Below, piece by piece: positions 26,788 to 33,363 of a stretch of 33,363 nt of DNA. The stretch is from a bacterium. Its GTDB lineage: Bacteria > Planctomycetota > J058 > JAJDCP01. The DNA lies in assembly GCA_030428695.1 (NCBI GenBank), contig JAUIEM010000052.1, forward strand, positions 1 to 33,363, read 5' to 3'. The notes under the pieces were generated by a model. That model made no database searches and was not told where the DNA came from. It saw only the letters and a program-made list of their open reading frames with translations. Each line of letters opens with the position of its first letter. Position 1 is the first letter of the stretch. The position numbers were made by a program, and so were the translations under genes.

Positions 26788-27783
26788 TCAGTCGATGCCG
26801 AAGGGGTTGAGGTACTCGGCGTCCGCCCAAGGGGCGCCGCCGTGGAACTCCATCGCGCCGCCGCAGCGGGCGTTGAGCTCGCGGCGCTGGCCGGCCCGCT
26901 CGACGAAGCAGTTGACGTCGGAGATGTCGCAATGGCTCACGTAGCGTTCCGTTCCGTCCGGGTTCTTGTACAGGAAGTGGGTCGTCTGCTCGGGATTGAC
27001 CCGGCCGTTGACGCTGAGGTCGACGTGGCCGAGGCGCGGGCGGAAGCGTAGGAAGGGGTACTCGACGGCGGTCTCGCCGCGGATGCACTGCCACAGCGAG
27101 CTCTGGGTGTAGACCCGCCCCTGGTACACGAGGGTCGCCATGCAAAGCTGGGGCGACAGGCCGCCCGGCTTGAGGGAGAGCACCTCGACGGCGGTCTCGT
27201 CGAGGTCGTTGTCGAAGGCCGGCACCATCGTCCACACCATCTGATCGACCCGGCGGGTGCCCCAGACGTGGCCGAGGGTGCCGCGGGCGCCGTCGACGTT
27301 GATGGTCTTGTCGCCGCAGGCGATGTCGCCCTTGAAGTCCGCGAAGGGAGACACCACCGTCCCCTCGCTGCGCGCCAGCCGCCGCGCCCAGTTCCACGGC
27401 ACCCGCTCGCGGGCGTCGAAGCGGTGCATCAGCTTCAGGGTCCAGCCGAGCTCGCCCTTGTCGGTCTGCACGCTGCCCTCGAGCTTGCCCGGGCTGAACA
27501 GGGCGCGGGGGAAGGAGACGGTGGTCTTGCCGAAGCGCGCGTGCTCGAGCTCGTAGGTCTCGGCGGCGAAACAGTGATTCTCGGGATGCTCGGCGTCGAA
27601 GAACGAGGCCCACACGATCGCGACCGGCACGCCGCCGGTCTTCGGCTGCGGGGTGAAGGTCGTGTAGCGCAGCCACAGCGCGACCTTCGACCGGGCGTCG
27701 ATCACGACGGCGAACCACATCTCGAAGCCGGGCGCGCTGCCGGCATTGCCGAAGCGGCTCTCGAAGGACTTCCAGCGGTTCAT
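26788..27783 (-). CDS. AttH/CrtC-like lipocalin-type protein
   Basis: The ATG at 27783 is preceded by GTGAGGAT at good spacing. The 331-residue soluble product is beta-rich and contains GTLGHVWGTRRVDQMVW near residues 171-187, resembling the conserved His-Trp-Gly segment of the hydroxyneurosporene-hydratase (CrtC)/AttH lipocalin-like superfamily. Paired blocks such as FEMWFAVVIDARSKVALWLR and LCMATLVYQGRVY fit the two-barrel layout. No signal peptide is seen. CrtC hydrates carotenoid precursors, while many AttH-like members have no assigned reaction; no carotenoid genes are present here. The assignment rests on memory of the motif and is moderate. It is immediately upstream of the second kinase on the same strand, an unusual partner that may be a substrate or ligand sensor. 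Confidence 0.55.
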   Translation of the reverse strand: MNRWKSFESRFGNAGSAPGFEMWFAVVIDARSKVALWLRYTTFTPQPKTGGVPVAIVWASFFDAEHPENHCFAAETYELEHARFGKTTVSFPRALFSPGKLEGSVQTDKGELGWTLKLMHRFDARERVPWNWARRLARSEGTVVSPFADFKGDIACGDKTINVDGARGTLGHVWGTRRVDQMVWTMVPAFDNDLDETAVEVLSLKPGGLSPQLCMATLVYQGRVYTQSSLWQCIRGETAVEYPFLRFRPRLGHVDLSVNGRVNPEQTTHFLYKNPDGTERYVSHCDISDVNCFVERAGQRRELNARCGGAMEFHGGAPWADAEYLNPFGID

Positions 27784-27877
27784 GCCCGATCCTCACTTGC
27801 GTTGTCCCCACAGTGACACAACTCCCGTCCCGATGCCAGCGCGTCGGCCGTTCTGCACGACCGTGCATGACGCCGGG

Positions 27878-27906
27878 TTGCACAGGGCCCGCGGGTTCCG
27901 TAGCAT
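27878..27906 (+). promoter_or_regulatory. Possible promoter of the FHA gene in the divergent region
   Basis: TTGCAC (27878-27883) and TAGCAT (27901-27906) with a 17-base spacer lie 30 bases before the FHA start. The gap 27784-27936 separates two divergent genes and must hold promoters for both; this is the best match by eye on the plus strand. Confidence 0.3.
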
Positions 27907-27936
27907 GGCCCTCTGCCGCCAGCGGTGGGCACAGGC

Positions 27937-29019
27937 ATGGATCCCTTCGGCGCAGGCGCGGGCGCCGTCCACAAGACCCGCATGTTCAACTTGAGCGACC
28001 TGCTCGCGCGGATGCGCGACCTGTCGAGCGAGTGCCGTCATCTGCAGGCCCTCGGCGACCAGCTCGGCGAGCTGCGCCAGACCCTGTCCGACGCCTTCGT
28101 CAGCCCGCTGCGCGCGGTACTCGAGCGGCGCCATCCGCGGAAGTCGGCGGAGGCCGGCCTGTGGGTGGTGCAGGGCGCCCAGAAAGGCGAGGTCTTCACC
28201 CTGCCGCTGCAGGGGGTGGTCCTGCTCGGCCGGGAAGAACAGGCCAACTTCGTGATCCGCGACCCGGGCGTCTCCCGGGCCCACTGCAAGCTCGCCCACA
28301 GTCACGGGACCTTCCGCATCAAGGATCTCGGCAGCCAGAACGGCACCCTCGTCAACGGCCGCAAGATCGTCGAGGCGCAGCTGCAGGGCGGCGACCTGCT
28401 CGTGCTCGGCCTGACCTTCCTGTACTTCTCCCACTCAGTCGTGCAGCTCGCCGCCGACCTCGAGGATCCCGGACTGTGGGGGCGCGAGGCCTTCCCCGAG
28501 GTGCTCGGCGTCGAGGGCGCGATCTTCGAGATCCAGATGCGCCTGTCCAACCTCGAGATGCGCCGTCTGCGGCTCGAGTACGCGCGGGCCGAGGATGAGG
28601 AGGAGGCCGAGCAGGAGCGCCTCGAGGGCGCCTTCCACGACGCCTACGCCCAGCAGCTGCCCGGCATCGAGGAAGAGCTCGCCAAGGCCGAGGCGGCGCT
28701 CAAGCAGCTCGTGCGGCGCCTGCGTCCTCCTCCGAACATCGACGAGCTGCCGGAGCGGCCGGCGGAGCGGGGTGAAGGCGAGGCGGACGACGAGAAGATC
28801 CTGCGCCTGCGCCAGGAGAACTTCGAGCTGAAGAGCCACGCCCTCGAGCTCGAGCGCCGGCTGCGCCTCGCCGTCGAAGGCCTGCTCGCCCAGGCCGAGA
28901 TCCTGTCCGGCCGCGGGGCGCCGCGCGAGGCCGAAGAGCTCGTCCGCCGGGTGCTCGCCATCGACCCGGCGAACCAGGCCGCGCGGGGGTTGGCGACGCG
29001 GCTCGCGGACAGCGGGTAG
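27937..29019 (+). CDS. FHA-domain protein with coiled coil and TPR-like tail
   Basis: Start uncertain: GTG at 27925, ATG at 27937 (chosen) or ATG at 27982; none has a clear ribosome site. From 27937 the product is 360 residues. An N-terminal helical part (about 17-65) precedes a forkhead-associated domain at about 75-165 with the diagnostic residues GRE (98-100), SRAH (113-116) and GSQNGTLVNGRKI (132-144). FHA domains bind phosphothreonine peptides, usually the products of Hanks-type kinases. A highly charged coiled coil follows (about 195-315, including EDEEEAEQERLEG), and the last 40 residues (GRGAPREAEELVRRVLAIDPANQAAR region) resemble one TPR. It is cytoplasmic by sequence. It is transcribed divergently from the AttH-like/kinase pair, which supports a link to that kinase. 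Confidence 0.85.
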   Translation: MDPFGAGAGAVHKTRMFNLSDLLARMRDLSSECRHLQALGDQLGELRQTLSDAFVSPLRAVLERRHPRKSAEAGLWVVQGAQKGEVFTLPLQGVVLLGREEQANFVIRDPGVSRAHCKLAHSHGTFRIKDLGSQNGTLVNGRKIVEAQLQGGDLLVLGLTFLYFSHSVVQLAADLEDPGLWGREAFPEVLGVEGAIFEIQMRLSNLEMRRLRLEYARAEDEEEAEQERLEGAFHDAYAQQLPGIEEELAKAEAALKQLVRRLRPPPNIDELPERPAERGEGEADDEKILRLRQENFELKSHALELERRLRLAVEGLLAQAEILSGRGAPREAEELVRRVLAIDPANQAARGLATRLADSG

Positions 29020-29096
29020 GTTTATCCCAAAAAACACGCCTCCGGCATCGCTGGTGGGGGATTCCCCTCTACGGAGCGATCATCCGGGGGAAGACG

Positions 29097-30170
29097 ATGC
29101 CTGCGACCGCGTTGCCGGAATTCCATCAGGGCCAGGAGCTGCAGCTCGCGATGCGCGTCCGGGACTGGTTCCCGGAGACCCTCCGCCGCCGCGGGGAGCT
29201 CGACGCCTGGTCCTACGCCTGGGCGGAGATCGGCGTGCCGCGGGGCCGGAACCTCGAGGTCGTCGAGACCTGCGGTCCCGAGCGGATCCGCGGCGAGGGG
29301 CAGGAGCTCGTGTTCGCCGTCAGGATCCGCGAGGACTGGGCGGGGCCCTACACCGTGCGCCTGTGCTACGGGGACCAGAGCGGGGCGGTCAAGCACGAGA
29401 TCGAGTCCGCGGCCCAGAGCTTTCGCGTCGTCGAGGCGCCGCCCGCGGAAGGGGAAGCGGAGGAAGCGGAGAATCGCTCGGAGCTCGAGCAGCGCGCCGC
29501 CGTCCAATCCCTCGTCGACCCGCCCCCGCCGGCCCCGGCGCTGCCGTCCGGGGAGCTGCGCTTCATCGTCACCCACAGCGACGTCGTGCGGCTGAAGGTC
29601 GACCCTCCGGAAGGCGCGAGCTTCGGGGCGAGCTATGCGCGACCGGTCCACACCGATGCGGAACCGGCGGTCTACAACACGGTGCCGGTCGGCTCGCAGA
29701 TCCATGCCGGTGACAGCTGGGATCCCGTGCTGTTCACCATCGCGCCGCGGGTGACCGAGGGGGTGAAGAAGACGGTGATCCTGTATGGTCACGGCGCGTC
29801 CTGTGACCTGACGGTCCTGCTCGACAACGACGCCCGCACCGAGCCCGGCCTGCATCGGCTGACCGTCGTGCTGACCGAGGCGCGCCACGAGGGCTGCACG
29901 GTGGCCGTGCCCTCCACACCCGGATCGCGCTCGCTGACTTCCCCCGAGCTGATCGACGGGGTGTCCCTCTCCTACGGCCAGAACCAGACCTTCGTCGTGC
30001 CGGTCGGGAGGCTGCGTCTCCTCCTCTCCTGGGCCGACAACACGCAGGAGATCGAGCTGGTCAGCAGCGGCTACTGGTCCTACGTCGTGATCGACGACCT
30101 CGGCCACGGGCCGACCGTCGAGGCCCGGCACCTGTGCCAGGACGAGCTGCGGAAGATCGAGGTCCGCTGA
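29097..30170 (+). CDS. Beta-rich protein of unknown function
   Basis: Not recognised. The ATG at 29097 is preceded by GGGGGA. The 357-residue product has no signal peptide or membrane helix. Its N-terminal 120 residues look like an Ig-like or carbohydrate-binding beta sandwich (QELQLAMRVRDWF, LVFAVRIREDWAGPYTVRLCY). A Pro/Glu-rich linker near 125-160 joins this to a second beta-rich half (FIVTHSDVVRLKVDPPEGA, KKTVILYGHGASCDLTVLLD, SSGYWSYVVIDDLGHGPTV). Regular strand alternation and few Cys are seen. It follows the FHA gene after 77 bases and precedes a tiny ORF after 16 bases, so the three could form one transcript. It could be a structural or phage-tail-like accessory protein, but nothing in the sequence shows this. 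Confidence 0.7.
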   Translation: MPATALPEFHQGQELQLAMRVRDWFPETLRRRGELDAWSYAWAEIGVPRGRNLEVVETCGPERIRGEGQELVFAVRIREDWAGPYTVRLCYGDQSGAVKHEIESAAQSFRVVEAPPAEGEAEEAENRSELEQRAAVQSLVDPPPPAPALPSGELRFIVTHSDVVRLKVDPPEGASFGASYARPVHTDAEPAVYNTVPVGSQIHAGDSWDPVLFTIAPRVTEGVKKTVILYGHGASCDLTVLLDNDARTEPGLHRLTVVLTEARHEGCTVAVPSTPGSRSLTSPELIDGVSLSYGQNQTFVVPVGRLRLLLSWADNTQEIELVSSGYWSYVVIDDLGHGPTVEARHLCQDELRKIEVR

Positions 30171-30186
30171 CCGAGGAGAGAGAGCG

Positions 30187-30294
30187 ATGCCATCGACACG
30201 TACCCTGCGCACCCGGGGCCTCAAGCTCCGCACCGGGAAGAAGCACCGGATCGTCGTCAAGGCGGCGACCCCTGCTTCGCGGGCCTGTCCCTGA
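30187..30294 (+). CDS. Tiny basic ORF (35 residues), possibly the start of a frameshifted gene
   Basis: The ATG at 30187 has an excellent GAGGAGAGAG ribosome site 16 bases after the preceding stop. The peptide is strongly basic (LKLRTGKKHRIVVK). Reading into another frame near 30264 continues as GGDPCFAGLSLTAVRRPSF and on to a stop at 30377, including the near-duplicate pair PSFEDVRC / PSFVEVRW. A single missing base would therefore turn a gene of about 62 codons into this short ORF. The segment KLRTGK recurs near the N-terminus of the next gene (AKLRTGKRFEIRLR). It may be a real small protein or a pseudogene. Confidence 0.4.
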   Translation: MPSTRTLRTRGLKLRTGKKHRIVVKAATPASRACP

Positions 30295-30532
30295 CCGCCG
30301 TGCGACGGCCATCCTTCGAGGATGTCCGCTGCGCCGCCGCGCCGTCCTTCGTCGAGGTGCGCTGGATCGAGGGCTGAGCGCAGCGCGCAGAAATTCCTGA
30401 TATCCGAGGAACTGCACGGGGCTGCATCCGGCGGCTCCAGCCCTCCTGAAAGCGCATGGTTGGGGGAAGGAGCCCGTGTGGCCCCGGCCTTGCTCTCCGT
30501 TCGTGCAGACACCTGGCACGGACGGGACCGCC

Positions 30533-31846
30533 ATGAGCAGCCGCACGATCCTCCTCGACGATTTCCACTCGACCGCGAAGCTCCGGACCGGCAAGCGCTT
30601 CGAGATCAGGCTCCGCCACCGGCCGACGGAGGCGGTCTTCGGCGCCCTCCGCGACGTCGACCTCGAGCTGCCGCCCGTCGCGCGCAACCGCGAGATCAAC
30701 GACCGCTACGCGACCATCGCCGAGCACTTCCAGGCCATCCTCGACCCGCGCTTCCGGCCGGGCGGAACCTCGCGCCTGCTGCCGAGCTGGTTCGCCTTCG
30801 GGGTCTACGCCTCCCGGGAGGTCGGCCGCTCGCTGCAGGCCGCCGAGCACGCGATCGCGATGGCCGACCTGGCAGACCGCGGCGGCGACAGCGTCGAGGC
30901 CGCGCTGGCCAGGGCCGGCATCAGCGGGCGAGCGGCGGCGGCCATCGGCAAGGCCTTCCACGCCTCGTTCTCCTCCAGCGCGCAGACCGCGCTCGCGGCC
31001 CTGTCCTTCCTGGTCCACTACCTCAAGGAGAACGCCCGGCTCCTGACCGAGACCCCCGGCGCGATCGAGCAGCTCCTCGACCCGCGCTACCTGATGGTCG
31101 CGACGAAGCGCCTGGTCGCGTTGCTCGGCGACGCTCCCGGCGACGGACTGGCCGAGAAGCTCGAGGCGGTCGCCCGCACCCTGCGCGACGCCCTCGGCGA
31201 GGGCAACCGGCTGATCTTCGCCGACATCGGCCGGGCGGGGCACGCCTACCTGCGCTGGCGCGAGGCCCTCGCCCGGCGGCCGAGCCCCGAGCGCGTGCTC
31301 GCGGAGTTCTCGCTGGCCGGGTCCAGCCCCGCCCGGGCCCGGGCCATCTACGAGCAGGCGGTCGCCCTGCGCGGGGCGGACTTCGACGACTTCGACCAGC
31401 GCTTCTCGCCTGCTCGCTACGACGGGCACGACTTCGTCGTCGCCGCGTTCGCGCTGTACGAGCTGGCGGGCCGGGAGCCGCGCAGCACCGGCGCCGCCCA
31501 GGCCGTCGTCTCCGCCAACAAGCTGCTCGCCTGGCGGGAGCAGCGCGACTCCGCCCGGCCGGCCTTCGCCCCCGGGACGCGTCCCGGCGAGGTCGACCGC
31601 TACGCGCTGTTCGCGGTGCTGACGCCGTGGGTGCGGCTGCCCCTCAAGGACAGCGCGTGGGCCTTCGCGCCGTTCGCCTCCGAGCACCTGGAGCGGCGGG
31701 ACTGGAACCCGCTGACGCCGCGCGCCAGCGAGTACAACTGGGCGGAGCTCGAGCACCGCTGGCCGGGCATCGTCGACGCCTTCGAGCAGGCGTACATCCG
31801 GCCCCACGCGCTGTGGCCAATGCCGGCGGATGCGAGCGCCGTGTGA
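30533..31846 (+). CDS. Conserved-looking helical protein of unknown function
   Basis: Start chosen at the ATG at 30533 (MSSRTILLDDFHS), preceded by GACGGGA; a GTG at 30476 is also possible. The 437-residue product is soluble, mostly helical and Ala/Arg-rich. Recognisable stretches are NREINDRYATIAEHFQAIL, SWFAFGVYASREVGRSLQAA, LSFLVHYLKENARLLTET and NWAELEHRWPGIVDAFEQAY. No signal peptide or metal motif is visible. The overall look, with a Trp-rich core and repeated paired helices, suggests an all-alpha domain, but I recognise no family. The N-terminal segment LRTGKRFEIRLRHRP resembles the tiny upstream ORF. It is the last intact gene before the degraded region. Confidence 0.7.
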   Translation: MSSRTILLDDFHSTAKLRTGKRFEIRLRHRPTEAVFGALRDVDLELPPVARNREINDRYATIAEHFQAILDPRFRPGGTSRLLPSWFAFGVYASREVGRSLQAAEHAIAMADLADRGGDSVEAALARAGISGRAAAAIGKAFHASFSSSAQTALAALSFLVHYLKENARLLTETPGAIEQLLDPRYLMVATKRLVALLGDAPGDGLAEKLEAVARTLRDALGEGNRLIFADIGRAGHAYLRWREALARRPSPERVLAEFSLAGSSPARARAIYEQAVALRGADFDDFDQRFSPARYDGHDFVVAAFALYELAGREPRSTGAAQAVVSANKLLAWREQRDSARPAFAPGTRPGEVDRYALFAVLTPWVRLPLKDSAWAFAPFASEHLERRDWNPLTPRASEYNWAELEHRWPGIVDAFEQAYIRPHALWPMPADASAV

Positions 31847-31905
31847 GAGCTCCGCGTAGGTTCTGTCCGGGCTCGCCGGGCGGGGTAGACCGGGCAGGTC
31901 TACGC

Positions 31906-32079
31906 GATTACCCCTTCGTCGCGATCAACGCCGGCAAAGGCGCCTTCGCACGGCCCCAGCTGCAGGCCTTCGTCGGTTTCCGCGGGCTGAGCGATGCCGC
32001 GCCCCTGAGCCGGAACCGGCGCGAGGAGCTCGACAGCGAGGAGCTCGTGTTCGGCCTGTCGGCGGAGTGGTGGCTCTGA
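31906..32079 (+). pseudogene. Possible 3' fragment of an outer-membrane beta-barrel gene
   Basis: An in-frame 57-codon stretch reads DYPFVAINAGKGAFARPQLQ and ends ELVFGLSAEWWL followed by TGA. Alternating hydrophobic residues and a C-terminus of aromatic-rich strand character are typical of outer-membrane beta-barrel proteins. No start codon with a ribosome site lies nearby and the frame upstream belongs to the 3' end of the previous gene in another phase. I infer the tail of a deleted gene; a chance open frame in GC-rich DNA is the alternative. Confidence 0.35.
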
Positions 32080-32129
32080 GCCCGCTTGCCTCAACGGGCT
32101 GAGGAAGAGGGGGCGGAGGCCCCTAAGAC

Positions 32130-32265
32130 TGACCTCAGCAGAAGTTCTGCCCCGCGTCACAGCCGGCTCAACCCCTCCCCTACCTCGGTGTGTACGTTCT
32201 TTCCGGAGGTAGGGGCGGGGTTTACCCCCGCCCGCCGGACCGGGACAGAACTGACGCTGAGGTCA
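32130..32265. mobile_element. Miniature inverted-repeat element B
   Basis: Terminal inverted repeats tgacctcagcagaagttctg (32130-32149) and cagaactgacgctgaggtca (32246-32265) pair at 17 of 20 positions. The GC-rich core at 32209-32238 is identical over 30 bases to that in element A (9169-9198), and the right termini share the pattern agaact-a-gc-gaggtc. At 136 bases it is a shorter relative of element A. No target duplication is obvious. Confidence 0.6.
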
Positions 32266-32292
32266 ATAGCTTGGAATCAACAAACCGTCGGG

Positions 32293-32328
32293 CTTGCGCC
32301 GGAGGCGGAACTTGCGCCGGAGGCGAAC
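32293..32328. repeat. Tandem 18-base duplication
   Basis: cttgcgccggaggcggaa (32293-32310) is followed directly by cttgcgccggaggcgaac (32311-32328), matching at 16 of 18 positions, in non-coding sequence just outside element B. Confidence 0.75.
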
Positions 32329-32683
32329 CGCACACGACGGGTCGATCATTCGGCCGCGGAGACGCTGCGTTGGTTGCGGTGCCAGCCCCCGTCGAGGACT
32401 CGTGCGCGTGGGTAGGGCTGGCAGGCGGGTGCCGAATATGAACTTCCCACAAAGTCGTAGGCCGAGCACAACGCTCTAAACCCCACGACCGTGCGCACTA
32501 CAACGCCAGACGCGCGAGCCTTCCCTGTCACAGAGTGTTAAATTCACATCAAATCGAAAAAGTTTACGGGCAAAGCTCCAGCCTGAGCACGCATGCTGAA
32601 AGGACACCCCGCTGCCGAACGTTTCCTCTCGTTCAACGAGACGCAGACGAGCAGCAACGCCGCCCCTGCGGCCAGGAGCAGAT

Positions 32684-33286
32684 GTGTCCTCCTCCAGAAT
32701 CAAAGAGTTTATGGTGATGTTGGCTATAGCCACTATCGCCCCAAGCCTCGCCCTCGCGGAGAACGAGCGCCGCGCTGATGGTAATGAGTACTGCCTTGAG
32801 AACGACCAGCGCTCCGAGGCGACCTGCGTGTTCTGCGACTGCGAGACGACGATCACCCTCGCCACAGGGGGCGTGGAGTTCACGAAAGTCGACCTGGCCA
32901 CGCCATGCCGTGGCCAGCTCGGCTTCATCATGGCCCGCGTCTTCGCCAGCCACCTCGAGTACACGGGCCCCCTCGGTCCGGGCTGGGACTTTCTGTACAA
33001 CGAGCAGCTCAAGATCGCGACCAACGGCGATGTCACGCGCTGGACAGGCAAGGCCACCGACCAGGTGTTCGTCAAGAGCGGAAGCGACTACATCTCGCCT
33101 ACCGGGAACTTCTGCATCCTGACCAAGGACAGCGGCAGCGGAGAGTACACGTACCGTGAGCCCGACGGCTTCAAGCGCGTCTTCGACAGCACGGGCGTCT
33201 TGCTTTCCCACGAAGACCGCAACGGCAACGAGATGACATTCACCCACAACGGAAGCGGCGAGTTATCCGTAGTCACTGATCCGTAA
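32684..33286 (+). CDS. Truncated secreted RHS-family protein (DUF6531-like N-terminal domain only)
   Basis: A GTG start is supported by AGGAG six bases or so upstream and gives a good Sec signal peptide (residues 1-25, basic start, hydrophobic core, cleavage after ALA); an internal ATG at 32711 would lose the basic region. The 200-residue product then has a Cys-rich patch (CVFCDC) and the typical start of an RHS/YD-repeat protein: LGPGWDFLYNEQLKI, REPDGFKRVFDSTGVLLSHE and DRNGNEMTFTHNGSGELSVV. It stops at VTDP, the point where RHS proteins normally continue with LGR and hundreds of YD-repeat residues. No RHS continuation is found in the following 77 bases in any frame. It is likely a gene fragment left by recombination, or a donor or orphan cassette. 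Confidence 0.7.
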   Translation: MSSSRIKEFMVMLAIATIAPSLALAENERRADGNEYCLENDQRSEATCVFCDCETTITLATGGVEFTKVDLATPCRGQLGFIMARVFASHLEYTGPLGPGWDFLYNEQLKIATNGDVTRWTGKATDQVFVKSGSDYISPTGNFCILTKDSGSGEYTYREPDGFKRVFDSTGVLLSHEDRNGNEMTFTHNGSGELSVVTDP

Positions 33287-33363
33287 CCGTCCGCTGATTC
33301 CGGGCTTGATCCACCGCCCCGTTTCGTTCCACAAGCGCATCAACGGCCCCAGAAGCGCATCAC

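Larger units (their letters stand above)
31847..32683. other. Degraded, gene-poor region
   Basis: About 840 bases without an intact gene. It holds a possible outer-membrane protein 3' fragment (31906-32079), a short hairpin (agcccg at 32079-32084 with cgggct at 32095-32100), miniature element B (32130-32265) and an 18-base tandem duplication (32293-32328). The last 200 bases are clearly more AT-rich than the rest of the window and lead into the RHS fragment. I see no RNA gene. Confidence 0.7.

Noticed and set aside
23887..27051. 1054-codon plus-strand frame over the second kinase
   Set aside because: Antisense shadow; it crosses two real minus-strand genes and has no motif.

Overview
The window is GC-rich by eye, densely coded on both strands, and has no recognisable rRNA, tRNA or CRISPR array. 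It carries two very large transmembrane Ser/Thr kinases with tetratricopeptide-type C-termini, whose catalytic motifs read H-N-D and D-W-G. It also has a membrane polyferredoxin, an FHA-domain protein, many lineage-restricted membrane or repeat proteins and an RHS fragment. This is the style of a large, signalling-rich genome of the Planctomycetota or Myxococcota type. I lean to Planctomycetota because of the kinase type (D-W-G activation segment, G-x-F-G-E-V before it), but the sequence alone does not settle the phylum.

Layout. 1-8784 (+): the end of a NosR/NapH-like membrane iron-sulfur protein overlaps by one base a kinase/TPR gene; then a CPA1-type cation/proton antiporter with a C-terminal cyclic-nucleotide-binding domain (SOS1-like architecture), followed after one base by a metallo-beta-lactamase-fold putative lipoprotein. 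8785-9291: a non-coding patch holding two nested miniature inverted-repeat elements. 9292-10575 (+): a polytopic membrane protein converging on 10520-20707 (-). That minus-strand block holds a RecB-like nuclease/UPF1-type helicase, an SMC/RecF-like ATPase, a Gly-Tyr-Pro-Gln-repeat membrane protein, a PqqB-like hydrolase translationally coupled to a CtBP-type 2-hydroxyacid dehydrogenase, another membrane protein and an aquaporin Z.

20904-23711 (+): a decayed DNA-alkylation-repair (AlkD-type) gene start, a protein made of about fourteen 13-14-residue Trp repeats, and a 523-residue protein built of four tandem copies of a helical domain resembling Effector-Associated Domain 1. The last converges on the second kinase (23731-26784, -), which sits 3 bases behind an AttH/CrtC-like lipocalin-type gene. 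Divergent from that pair runs a + strand set: an FHA protein, an unknown beta-rich protein, a tiny basic ORF and an unknown helical protein. 31847-33363 is a degraded region with a possible outer-membrane barrel 3' fragment, a second copy of the miniature element, small tandem repeats and a secreted RHS protein that stops just after its N-terminal domain.

How genes may work together (inference): the second kinase and the FHA phosphothreonine reader form a plausible phospho-signalling island, with the tandem EAD-like protein as a possible assembly scaffold next door. The nuclease-helicase and the SMC-like ATPase form a plausible DNA-processing or defence pair. The antiporter and lipoprotein, and the dehydrogenase and PqqB-like hydrolase, are tightly coupled gene pairs. 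The most novel items are the tandem EAD-like array protein, the nested miniature-element insertion with an intact 5-base target duplication, and the Trp-repeat protein.
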